From NCBI GenBank assembly GCA_040755975.1, contig JBFLZY010000103.1:1-8075 (forward strand): a DNA stretch of 8,075 nt. Direction: 5' to 3'. Shown piece by piece: positions 1 to 6,652 of this stretch (position 1 is its first letter; every line of letters begins with the position of its first letter). The notes beneath the pieces are model-generated. The model worked only from the letters and a program-made list of their open reading frames with translations, was not told the origin of the DNA and searched no databases. The position numbers and the translations under genes are program-made. Origin of the DNA: JAIMBK01 sp040755975. GTDB lineage: Bacteria; Bacillota; Desulfotomaculia; Desulfotomaculales; Nap2-2B.

Positions 1-105
1 TTTACCATTTACCGCAAAAGGCCCAGCGGCAGCCCCGGCGACGCGGATGTTTTCGGCTGCCAGCAGTACCCGCCCCTGCTGGACATAGAAGTTCCGGTAG
101 AGTAA
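1..105 (+). CDS. C-terminal tail of an unidentified protein (partial)
   Basis: The frame starting at base 1 is open for 34 codons and ends in TAA at 103-105; the start lies outside the window. The visible residues include RKRPSGSPGDADVFG and end LLDIEVPVE. Codon choice is GC-rich at third positions, like the dpp genes downstream, which supports real coding. The alternating hydrophobic/acidic end suggests a final beta strand. I do not recognise the family and the fragment is too short to assign. It is on the same strand as the dpp operon but almost 700 bases away, so it is probably a separate transcription unit. Confidence 0.5.
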   Translation, partial: FTIYRKRPSGSPGDADVFGCQQYPPLLDIEVPVE

Positions 106-328
106 CGCGTTTGCTGTGTCGTCGGCTGGTGAACTGTTGGCGAAAGGGAAGAGTTTTCGTTTAACGGAGAGCCGGCTCATTTCCTTGGGAACAATTGTAG
201 CGGTGTTCGAAAAAGCCCATGGTTATGGCCACCGTTTGGTGCCCAGGTAGTTTATTTTCGATGGGGTGGGATAAATTGCTTGCTATGGACCATCTCCTGA
301 AGATCGGCGAACAGGTCGATCAGTTCTG
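106..328. other. Gene-free stretch, probably decayed sequence
   Basis: No intact gene is visible here. One plus-strand frame stays open from 101 to the TAG at 248-250 and includes LISLGTIVAVFEKAHGYGH. It has no convincing start or Shine-Dalgarno site and I could not match it to a family. A second short frame starts at ATG 285 (MDHLLKIGEQVDQF) and stops at 339-341. Given the transporter remnant directly downstream, both are best read as decayed coding DNA rather than genes. Confidence 0.4.
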
Positions 329-481
329 CCTTTGGGAATGAATTTATTTATTTTAAGCGGCACTACCAGGGAAAGAATCGAGAAGGTGTTGTTGGGGGCG
401 TTGCCCTTTGCTTTGGTTATGCTGGCCGTGTTATTACTGATTACTTACGTGCCGCAATTAAGTCTTTTGCTGGTGAAATAG
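329..481 (+). pseudogene. TRAP transporter large permease (DctM family), C-terminal remnant
   Basis: The frame reads PLGMNLFILSG and continues to IEKVLLGALPFALVMLAVLL and LLITYVPQLSLLLVK, ending in TAG at 479-481. In DctM permeases the C-terminus typically runs 'PPVGMNLF...SG...(I/L)EKV..G.LPF..(A/V)ML.VLLL(I)TY.P.LSL', the last half-helix and final membrane helix. The match is good over about 50 residues. Everything upstream (the other membrane helices, some 370 residues) is missing: the frame meets a stop at 272-274 and no DctM-like sequence precedes the break. ATG 338 is in frame but has no Shine-Dalgarno site. I read it as a 5'-truncated, non-functional remnant. The family call comes from memory of the consensus, not a search. 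Confidence 0.65.
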
Positions 482-794
482 AGTATTTTTTGAACTGATA
501 TTAAGAGCATGATCGCTCAAGAATTTTTTTGTGGCGAGAAGGAAATTGAGTAAGCAGCCAGAAAAAGATCTAAAGTGTGGTAATGACATGTTAGCCCTAA
601 ATAACGGGCGAGGAAATCCGTCCACCTGGTTTTGCATCGCCTGAAACAGGTAGCTTTTTCAGGGAGGTGAAAGCAAAACTCCGGCCGAAAAAACGTTTTC
701 TAAAAGGTTAAGCAGGCTCCTGTATTAAGGTTTTTGTTGATTTTAGGATGTATAAATTATCTGCAAATTAAAAATTAAGAAGGGGGATTGAAAA
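482..794. promoter_or_regulatory. AT-rich gene-free leader before the binding-protein gene
   Basis: This stretch has no gene and must contain the promoter for the operon unless transcription enters from upstream. It becomes strongly AT-rich from about 690 on. A TATAAA stands at 751-756, but no good -35 lies 16-18 bases upstream, so no promoter is called. Possible RNA structure: GGCGA (606-610) with TCGCC (637-641); CCTGAAA (640-646) with TTTCAGG (657-663), which overlaps the first helix by two bases; and an imperfect hairpin at 708-728 followed by TTTTT at 731-735. It matches no riboswitch class that I can name. Confidence 0.3.
779..786 (+). promoter_or_regulatory. Shine-Dalgarno site for the TTG start at 795
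   Basis: The purine run GAAGGGGG ends eight bases before TTG 795. It supports the TTG start over the second TTG at 798 and over the out-of-frame TTG at 788. The chosen start gives a complete signal peptide with a basic N-terminus (MLKR). Confidence 0.6.
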
Positions 795-2360
795 TTGTTG
801 AAAAGGGTATTGTTGCTTGGTTTTGTGCTCGTTTTCGCCGCCGGTCTGTTGGCCGGCTGCGGGGGAAGCAAGCCTGCCCCGGAGAAGCAGGGCGAAAAGA
901 CGCTTTCCCTGGTGCTGGACGGCGTAGCCTCGCGCCAGCATGAGCTGGAGGCGGTGGCGCAGTATTTAAAGAAAGTGGGCGTGGACGCCCAGGTGCGCGT
1001 GTGGGAAAAGAACGCCCTGCTAAACGAGATCAAGGCCGGCAACCGCCAGGCCTACGCCCAGGACTGGGGAAGCGCCATCTTCGACCCCTTTGACCTGGCC
1101 GTGCCGAAGCTCAAGACGAAGGATCGCGGCAACTACAGTTTTTACAGCAACCCGAAGTTCGACGAGCTGATTGACAAGGGCGCTTTCGGCAGCAGCGACC
1201 AGGAGCGCGAGAAGGCGTACAAGGAAGCCCAGGAGATCCTCTATCAGGACGCGCCTTGGGTATTCGGCTACTACCTGGATATCATTCAGGGAATCTCGGC
1301 CAACGTGCAGGGATACAAGCCGGCGATGGACAACCGGATCAACCTGCACGACGTTTCCTTAAGTGACGGCAAGGACACCCTGGCGGTCGGCCTGAATATC
1401 GACCGCATTCCTTCGCTGGACCCGGCGAACCACCGGGAACGGGAAGCGGAAACGGTGATCCGCAACATGTTCGACGGGCTGGTCACCAGGACGCCCGACG
1501 GGAAGGTTGTGCCGGAGATTGCCGAATCCTGGAAGCAGCCCAGCCCGACGGTTTACGAATTTACCACCCGTCCCGGAATTAAATTCCATAACGGCGATCC
1601 TTTGCGGGTCGAAGATGTCGTGTTCACCTTCGAGCGGATCCTCTCGCCCACCGGGATTAACGGCAAACAGTCGCCCCGGGTAGGTCTTTTGGGCCCCCTG
1701 CGGAAAGTGGAAAAAGTGGACAACCGGACCGTCCGGTTTACCTTGGACAAACCCTCCCCCCAGTTCCTGCAGCTGCTGGTGCACACGCAGATCGTGCCGG
1801 AAAAGTATCTGAAGGCTGTTGGGGACCAGAAGTTTGCGGAGAAGCCGGTGGGTTGCGGGCCCTTCAAGTTTGTGGAAGGGAAGCTGGATTCGCAGATCGT
1901 CCTGGAGCGTTTTGACGGCTATTACGGCGGTTCTCCCGACCTGCCCCCGGTCGGCCCGGCCAGGCTGAAGAAAGTGGTCTTCAAGATGCTGCCGGAGCCT
2001 TCCACCCGGGTGGCGGCGCTGAAAGCCGGCGAAATCCAGATTGCCGAGGATATTCCGGTGGACGTGACGAAAGATTTAAAGAACGATCCGAAAATAAAAA
2101 TTGTCACCACGCAAGGAACCCGCTGTTATATGATCGAATTAAACAACCAGAAGATCACCGATCCCAAAGTCCGCCAGGCGTTGAACTACGCGGTGAACTG
2201 GGACGAGATCCTGACGGCCATCTACGGCGGGCACGCCCACCGTCTGAGCACGGCTTTTCTGCCCAGCGGCTTTGGCTTCGACGACAGCATCAGGCCTTAC
2301 CCCTACGATCCGGAAAAGGCCAAGCAATTGCTAAAGGAAGCCGGGTATAAAACCCCGTAG
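795..2360 (+). CDS. Family 5 solute-binding lipoprotein with circularly permuted domain order
   Basis: Peptide/nickel-type (SBP_bac_5) binding protein, 521 residues, TTG start. Residues 1-22 are a lipoprotein signal peptide with lipobox LAGC (Cys22 lipidated), so it is tethered outside the membrane. The domain order is unusual. Residues 35-190 look like the normal C-terminal third: AVAQYLKKVGVDAQVRVWE (53-71), the DWGSAIFDPFD region (90-100), RGNYSFYSNPKFDELID (111-127), AQEILYQDAPWV (145-156) and VQGYKP (171-176). Residues 193-521 are the normal N-terminal two thirds: IPSLDPANHR (205-214), MFDGLVTRTPDGKVVPEIAE (225-244), GIKFHNGDP (261-269), VGCGPFKF (352-359), DPKVRQALNYAVN (456-468) and YDPEKAKQLLKEAGY (504-518). 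It stops at KTP, where the displaced third usually follows. No frameshift is seen and total length is normal. It is the first gene of a dpp-type operon; the ligand is unknown. Confidence 0.9.
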   Translation: MLKRVLLLGFVLVFAAGLLAGCGGSKPAPEKQGEKTLSLVLDGVASRQHELEAVAQYLKKVGVDAQVRVWEKNALLNEIKAGNRQAYAQDWGSAIFDPFDLAVPKLKTKDRGNYSFYSNPKFDELIDKGAFGSSDQEREKAYKEAQEILYQDAPWVFGYYLDIIQGISANVQGYKPAMDNRINLHDVSLSDGKDTLAVGLNIDRIPSLDPANHREREAETVIRNMFDGLVTRTPDGKVVPEIAESWKQPSPTVYEFTTRPGIKFHNGDPLRVEDVVFTFERILSPTGINGKQSPRVGLLGPLRKVEKVDNRTVRFTLDKPSPQFLQLLVHTQIVPEKYLKAVGDQKFAEKPVGCGPFKFVEGKLDSQIVLERFDGYYGGSPDLPPVGPARLKKVVFKMLPEPSTRVAALKAGEIQIAEDIPVDVTKDLKNDPKIKIVTTQGTRCYMIELNNQKITDPKVRQALNYAVNWDEILTAIYGGHAHRLSTAFLPSGFGFDDSIRPYPYDPEKAKQLLKEAGYKTP

Positions 2361-2414
2361 CAAAAACCTGCCTTTTTCATCCGATGTCCCGGCAGGGTGT
2401 GTGTTGCTCCCGGT

Positions 2415-2447
2415 CCGCAAGCGGTAAGATCACCGCTTGCGGGTTTT
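2415..2447 (+). terminator. Hairpin between binding protein and permease genes
   Basis: CCGCAAGCGG (2415-2424) and CCGCTTGCGG (2433-2442) form a perfect 10-bp stem with an 8-base loop, followed by a short T run at 2444-2447. The four-T tract is weak for full termination. In binding-protein operons such a hairpin usually gives partial termination or protects the upstream mRNA, so that the binding protein is made in excess over the permeases. That role is inferred here. Confidence 0.6.
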
Positions 2448-2505
2448 CCGGGCGGCTGGCCGGGAAACCTGCCCAAACAAAGGGTGTCCAAAGAAGGGTG
2501 AGCAG

Positions 2506-3516
2506 ATGAAAACCATCAGAGTCGTCCAGCGCCTGTTCGAAAGCATTCCGCTGTTTGTTTTGACCATTATCGCCGTATTTTTTCTGGTCCGCATCATGCC
2601 GGGCGACCCAGTCGACATCATGATGGGCAGTGCGGGAAACGTTTCCCAGGAGCAAATCGAGCAGATGCGCAGCCAGTTGGGCCTGGACAAGCCGATTGCC
2701 GTCCAGTTTGCCGACTTTGTCCGGGGGGCGGCACAAGGGGACCTGGGCTATTCCATCACACAGAGCAAAAAGGTGACCGACCTGCTTGTGGAGACTTTTC
2801 CCGCCACCATTGAACTTGCCCTGGCGGCCCTCTTGTTTGCCATCCTGATCGGCCTGCCCGTAGGGATTTTCTCGGCGGTCAAGCAAAATTCCTGGGTGGA
2901 CCGCCTCAGCATGGGCTTTTCTTTCCTGGGCATTTCCATGCCGGCCTTCTGGTTCGGCATTTTAGGCATCTTGATCTTTTCGGTAACCCTGCACTGGCTG
3001 CCTACTTCGGGCCGCCTCGACCCGACGCTGGAGCTGCATAAAATCACCGGTTTGTTTCTTTTGGATAGTGTTCTCGCGGGCAATTGGGCGGCTTTCCGCA
3101 GCGCGTTCACCCATCTGATCCTCCCCGCCGTTACCCTGGGGGCGGAGTTGCTGGCGATTGTGGCCCGGATCAGCCGCTCCAGCATGGTGGAAGTGCTGCG
3201 CCACGATTACGTCCAGCTGGCCCGTTCGAAAGGGCTGAAGGAAACCGCGGTGATTTTCAAGCACGCCCTGCCGAACGCGCTGATCCCCACGGTCACCGTG
3301 GTGGGGCTGCAGATGGGCGTTTTGCTGGGCGGAAATATGATTGTGGAAACGGTGTTTGGCTGGCCCGGCCTGGGGCGCCTGGTCGTCCAGTCGATTTTCG
3401 CCCGGGACTACACGGTGATTCAGGGCGCCGTAATGCTCTACGGGGTCACCTTTATCCTGGCCAACCTGCTCGTAGACATCGTTTACACCTATTTAAACCC
3501 GAAGATTTCCCTGTAG
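2506..3516 (+). CDS. dppB: DppB-type ABC transporter permease
   Basis: Inner-membrane permease of a peptide/nickel-type ABC importer, 336 residues, a normal length for the family. The N-terminus has the first helix (about 10-30) followed by the RIMPGDP signature (29-35). Next come the external segment with LGLDKPIAVQF (58-68) and GDLGYSI (78-84), and then the membrane helices of the BPD_transp_1 domain (about 97-330). The EAA loop that docks on the ATPase is at about 229-261 (DYVQLARSKGLKE, then HALPNALIP). FGWPGLGRL (284-292) is also typical. I chose ATG 2506 because GAAGGGTGA lies a few bases upstream and the protein then starts as DppB proteins do; an in-frame TTG at 2437 lies inside the preceding hairpin and is unlikely. 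It pairs with the dppC product to form the channel. Confidence 0.93.
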   Translation: MKTIRVVQRLFESIPLFVLTIIAVFFLVRIMPGDPVDIMMGSAGNVSQEQIEQMRSQLGLDKPIAVQFADFVRGAAQGDLGYSITQSKKVTDLLVETFPATIELALAALLFAILIGLPVGIFSAVKQNSWVDRLSMGFSFLGISMPAFWFGILGILIFSVTLHWLPTSGRLDPTLELHKITGLFLLDSVLAGNWAAFRSAFTHLILPAVTLGAELLAIVARISRSSMVEVLRHDYVQLARSKGLKETAVIFKHALPNALIPTVTVVGLQMGVLLGGNMIVETVFGWPGLGRLVVQSIFARDYTVIQGAVMLYGVTFILANLLVDIVYTYLNPKISL

Positions 3517-3542
3517 CATCAAGGAATGGGGGTTTTTGTACC

Positions 3543-4466
3543 GTGAAAGGAGCTCCGGAGTTGTCGACAGCGCCGTTGCCCGCAGCATCCCGCGGGGCAA
3601 GCGCATACCCCTGGAAAAAGACCCTGCAGGAGCTGGCGGCTCACCCTTCCGGCCTGATCGGGGCAATCGTCATTTTGCTCTACCTCGTGATGGCGATTGC
3701 AGCCCCGGTGCTGGCGCCTTATTCCCCTACGGAAATGGATTTGCGGGCGCGCCTGATGCCCCCCGCCTGGCTGACCGGGGGCTCCCTCCAGCACCTCCTG
3801 GGAACGGACCAGCTGGGGCAGGATCTTTTGTCCCGGATCATTTACGGGTCGCGGGTTTCCATCAGCGTCGGGCTGTTTTCCGTGTTGATTTCGCTTCTGG
3901 TGGGGAGCGCGCTGGGGAGCATCGCCGGTTATTACCGGGGCTGGTTTGACCGGATCGTTTCGCGGATTGCCGATCTTTTAATGGCCGTGCCCTACCTTCT
4001 TTTCGCTATTTTCGCCATGGCCATTCTGGGGCCGGGCGTGCTTAATTTGATTATCGCTTTAAGCATCAAGGCCTGGATTGAGTTTTACCGGCTGCTGCGG
4101 GGCGAAATCATTTCGGAAAAGACCAAGGAGTACGTGGTAGCGGCCAGGATGCTGGGGCGGTCCGGCCCGGTGATTATCCTGGCGGAAGTTTTGCCCAACG
4201 TGGTCCATTCCCTGGTGGTTCTGAGCACGCTGCGCCTCGGGTACATGATTATCATGGAAGCATCTTTAAGCTTTCTTGGTTTGGGTGTCCCCCCGGAGGT
4301 GCCGGCCTGGGGCTCCATGATCGCCGCCGGCCGGGACACGCTGATCAACGCCTGGTGGATTTCCACCCTCCCCGGCCTGGCCATCCTGTTCTTAGTCCTC
4401 GGCATTAACCTGCTGGGCGAAACGCTGCGGGACATTACCGATCCCCGCCTGCAGGCCAGGGAGTAA
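3543..4466 (+). CDS. dppC: DppC-type ABC transporter permease
   Basis: Second permease of the importer, 307 residues from a GTG start, a usual length. A cytoplasmic N-terminal tail (1-37) leads to the first helix (about 38-58) and the APYSP motif (58-62). The conserved LGTDQLGQDLLSRIIYGSR follows (86-104), then the BPD_transp_1 helices (about 106-295). The EAA loop is at about 194-220 (KEYVVAARMLGRSG, then VLPNVV), with EASLSFLGLGVP at 239-250 and ITDPRL near the end (298-303). GGAATGGGGG at 3523-3532 sits ten bases before GTG 3543 and decides the start. The same frame is open far upstream inside dppB, but that stretch reads as an overlapping shadow. It starts 26 bases after the dppB stop. 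Confidence 0.92.
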   Translation: MKGAPELSTAPLPAASRGASAYPWKKTLQELAAHPSGLIGAIVILLYLVMAIAAPVLAPYSPTEMDLRARLMPPAWLTGGSLQHLLGTDQLGQDLLSRIIYGSRVSISVGLFSVLISLLVGSALGSIAGYYRGWFDRIVSRIADLLMAVPYLLFAIFAMAILGPGVLNLIIALSIKAWIEFYRLLRGEIISEKTKEYVVAARMLGRSGPVIILAEVLPNVVHSLVVLSTLRLGYMIIMEASLSFLGLGVPPEVPAWGSMIAAGRDTLINAWWISTLPGLAILFLVLGINLLGETLRDITDPRLQARE

Positions 4467-4662
4467 GCAAGAAAACCATTATCATGCCGCCTTTGCAGCG
4501 CTGCTAGTTCGGTCCGAAAGCGAGTCGAGGTGCACATCTTGCGCGAAAGCCAGGAGTGAGCGGGGACAACGCCATGCCCCAGCGGTTAAAGAAATACTTA
4601 CGATTGCCCTGATGTTGAATTGTGGAATTGCCCTGACAATTGACGGGAAGGTGATCGGGCGC
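4467..4662 (+). other. Intergenic gap between dppC and dppD
   Basis: This gap of about 200 bases is long for the inside of a dpp operon. It holds a perfect 10-bp palindrome GCAGCGCTGC (4495-4504) and two copies of ATTGCCCTGA (4603-4612 and 4627-4636) repeated at a 24-base step. Only very short frames are present, such as ATG 4573 with 12 codons. No terminator with a T run is visible, so transcription probably continues through. Confidence 0.5.
4649..4656 (+). promoter_or_regulatory. Shine-Dalgarno site supporting the GTG start of dppD
   Basis: AGGTGATC is complementary to eight consecutive bases of the usual Firmicute 16S 3' tail (GATCACCT). It ends six bases before GTG 4663. The in-frame ATG at 4612 has no purine-rich site upstream, and GTG 4651 lies within this motif. 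Confidence 0.45.
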
Positions 4663-5631
4663 GTGTTGGACGTCAAGCGCTTATCCGTAAAATTCAAAAC
4701 AAAGCACGGCGTGGTGCAGGCGGTAAGCGATGTTTCCCTGCATCTGGACAAAGGCCGGATCCTGGGCATCGTGGGCGAGTCGGGATCGGGGAAAAGCACT
4801 GTTTTAAACGCCATCCTCCGCCTCCTTCCGGAAAAAGACGTGCTGCTGGAAGGCCAGATCATTTACGAGGGAACCGATTTGTTTACCCTCTCGCCGCCGG
4901 CGATGCGCGCCGTGCGCGGGAAAGAGATTTCCATGATTTTTCAGGATCCCATGACCACTTTGAACCCGGTCTATAATATCGGTAACCAGATTGCCGAATC
5001 TTTAAAAGTTCACGGTCTGTACCGGGGCCGGGAGAGGGAAAGGGTTTTTGAGTTGATGCGAGAGGTGGGAATTCCCTCCCCGGAAAGCCGCGTCCGGGAA
5101 TACCCGCACCAGTTCAGCGGCGGGATGCAACAAAGGGCGATCATCGCCATCGCCTTGGCCTGCGAGCCCAAGCTGCTGCTGGCCGACGAGCCGACCACCG
5201 CCCTGGACGTAACCATCCAGGCCCAAATCGTGGAGCTCCTCCGGAAAATTAACCGGACGCATCATACTTCGATTATTCTGGTGACGCACAACCTGGCGCT
5301 GGCCTCGGATCTTTGCGAAGAAATCGCCGTCATGTACGCCGGCCGCATCGTGGAAAAAGGCCCGGCGGAAGTGATCCTGCAGGACCCGCGCCATCCCTAT
5401 ACAAGAGGACTGTTGAGCGCCGTGCCCCTGCCGGGGATTACGCGGGGCACCCGCCTGGCCACCATCCCCGGGACGGTTCCCGACCTGGCGGATTTGCCGC
5501 CCGGTTGCGCCTTTCACCCCCGCTGCCCGCTGGCTCTGGAGGAGTGTGCCCGCCTCGCTCCGGAGCCGGTGGAAACAGGGGACCGGCACACCCTGTGGTG
5601 CCGGCGGGAAATTAAGGAGGGGGCGGCATGA
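4663..5631 (+). CDS. dppD: DppD-type ABC transporter ATPase
   Basis: Cytoplasmic ATP-binding subunit of the importer, 322 residues from GTG 4663. The N-terminus MLDVKRLSVKF is where family members normally begin. Walker A is GESGSGKS (38-45), Q-loop Gln94 (IFQDPMTTLNP), signature FSGGMQQR (151-158), Walker B LLLADEP (171-177) with D-loop SALD-type TALD (179-182), and switch His209 (VTHN). The C-terminal oligopeptide-transporter extension starts at DPRHPYTRGLL (241-251) and contains Cys282, Cys288, Cys295 and Cys313. This is the arrangement that holds an iron-sulfur cluster in structurally studied DppD proteins. In-frame upstream starts at ATG 4612 and GTG 4651 would add 17 or 4 residues; I prefer 4663 for its Shine-Dalgarno match and family length. 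The stop overlaps the dppF start (ATGA). Confidence 0.92.
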   Translation: MLDVKRLSVKFKTKHGVVQAVSDVSLHLDKGRILGIVGESGSGKSTVLNAILRLLPEKDVLLEGQIIYEGTDLFTLSPPAMRAVRGKEISMIFQDPMTTLNPVYNIGNQIAESLKVHGLYRGRERERVFELMREVGIPSPESRVREYPHQFSGGMQQRAIIAIALACEPKLLLADEPTTALDVTIQAQIVELLRKINRTHHTSIILVTHNLALASDLCEEIAVMYAGRIVEKGPAEVILQDPRHPYTRGLLSAVPLPGITRGTRLATIPGTVPDLADLPPGCAFHPRCPLALEECARLAPEPVETGDRHTLWCRREIKEGAA

Positions 5632-6614
5632 ATTCCGGGAATTTGTTAGAAGTAAACGACCTGAAAAAGTATTTCCCGGTTCAGAGCAGCCTGGCCGGCC
5701 GCCTCTTCGGGCAGCGCCCTGGCTGGCTGAAGGCGGTGGACGGCGTGGATCTGTTCATCAGGGAAGGGGAAACCCTCGGCCTGGTGGGGGAAAGCGGGTC
5801 GGGAAAAAGCACTCTCGGGCGCACCGTGGTGGGCCTCTACGAGGCGACGGCAGGGGAGGTGCTGTTTGAAGGGAGGCCGGTGCAGCGGCAGTCCCCCCAG
5901 GAGCGGAAAAGCTTCCGGCAAAAAGTGCAAATGATTTTCCAAAACCCTTACTCTTCGTTGAACCCCCGCAAAACGGTCCGGCAGATTCTGGACGTGCCCC
6001 TGCGGATGAGGGGTGTGCCGGCGCCAGAGCGCCTGGTCGAAATGGAGGCGTTGCTGGACCGCGTGGGCTTAAACCGCTGGCACCTGGATCAATACCCCCA
6101 CCAGTTCAGCGGCGGGCAGCGCCAGCGGATCGGGATTGCCCGGGCGCTGGCCATGCACCCCCGGTTTATCGTCGCCGACGAGCCGGTGTCCGCCCTGGAC
6201 GTGTCGGTACAGGCGCAGATTATCAACCTGCTCATGGATTTGCAGGAACAGTTCCGGCTAACCTATCTTTTCATCGCCCACGACATCAACGTGGTGCACC
6301 ACATAAGCAGCCGGATCGCCGTGATGTATCTGGGCCGGGTGGTGGAAATCGCCGGCAGCGAGGAATTGCTGACCGCCCCGCGGCACCCCTATACAAAGGC
6401 GCTGATTTCCGCCATTCCGGAGATCAGTAAAACCCGGCGGCGCGAGCGCATCCTCCTGGAGGGGACGATCCCCAGTCCGCTCAACCCGCCCCCGGGCTGC
6501 TGCTTCCAGACCCGCTGTCCGGAGAAAAAAGGCCCCGTCTGCGCGGAAATCGTGCCGCAGCTAAAAGACGTGGGCGGTGATCGTTTCGTCGCCTGCCACC
6601 TTTACGAGAGGTGA
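5628..6614 (+). CDS. dppF: DppF-type ABC transporter ATPase
   Basis: Second ATP-binding subunit, 328 residues, the usual length. The start overlaps the dppD stop in ATGA, with AAGGAGG at 5614-5620 seven bases upstream, which implies translational coupling and equal dosage. The N-terminus LLEVNDLKKYFPV (6-18) and the insert around LFGQRPGWLKAVDGV (26-40) are typical of DppF/OppF. Walker A is GESGSGKS (54-61), Q-loop Gln105 (IFQNPYSSLNP), signature FSGGQRQR (160-167), Walker B FIVADEP (180-186), SALD (188-191) and His218 (AHD). The C-terminal extension begins at PRHPYTKAL (251-259) and carries Cys291, Cys292, Cys297, Cys305 and Cys323, a possible metal-cluster site like that in dppD. It should form a heterodimer with the dppD product under the DppB/DppC channel. 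Confidence 0.93.
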   Translation: MNSGNLLEVNDLKKYFPVQSSLAGRLFGQRPGWLKAVDGVDLFIREGETLGLVGESGSGKSTLGRTVVGLYEATAGEVLFEGRPVQRQSPQERKSFRQKVQMIFQNPYSSLNPRKTVRQILDVPLRMRGVPAPERLVEMEALLDRVGLNRWHLDQYPHQFSGGQRQRIGIARALAMHPRFIVADEPVSALDVSVQAQIINLLMDLQEQFRLTYLFIAHDINVVHHISSRIAVMYLGRVVEIAGSEELLTAPRHPYTKALISAIPEISKTRRRERILLEGTIPSPLNPPPGCCFQTRCPEKKGPVCAEIVPQLKDVGGDRFVACHLYER

Positions 6615-6620
6615 AAGGTT

Positions 6621-6647
6621 TAAGTTAAGTGCCTGGCACTTAACTTA
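6621..6647. repeat. 27-bp near-perfect palindrome with GTGCC/GGCAC core
   Basis: The arms TAAGTTAAGTGCC (6621-6633) and GGCACTTAACTTA (6635-6647) are perfect inverted complements separated by a single T. It lies between the dppF stop (6614) and the hydrolase Shine-Dalgarno site. The GTGCCTGGCAC core resembles palindromes dispersed in many bacterial genomes (REP/BIME-like units mobilised by IS200-like transposases); that link is from memory and not shown here. It could also act as an mRNA hairpin or a protein-binding operator. Confidence 0.75.
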
Positions 6648-6652
6648 TTGTC

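Noticed and set aside
605..625. RNase P-like GAGGAAA motif
   Set aside because: The motif GAGGAAATCCG resembles the conserved GAGGAAAGTCCG of RNase P RNA, but the rest of the RNA is absent and the spacing differs.
588..645. Short ORF from ATG 588 (18 codons)
   Set aside because: No ribosome site, no recognisable composition, and it lies in a probable leader or decayed region.
687..702. CcpA-type catabolite (cre) operator around AACGTTTTC
   Set aside because: Only the right half fits the cre consensus; the TGNNA half is absent.
734..760. Sigma-A promoter TTGTTG ... TATAAA
   Set aside because: The spacer is only 11 bases, and no other -35 fits the TATAAA at the proper distance.
2437..2505. 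N-terminal extension of dppB from TTG 2437
   Set aside because: The start lies inside the intergenic hairpin, while ATG 2506 has a good Shine-Dalgarno site and the normal family N-terminus.
3084..3542. Long open frame ahead of dppC inside dppB
   Set aside because: It overlaps the well-supported dppB gene, reads as Gly/Pro/Arg-rich low-similarity sequence, and lacks a ribosome site. It is a shadow of GC-rich coding DNA.
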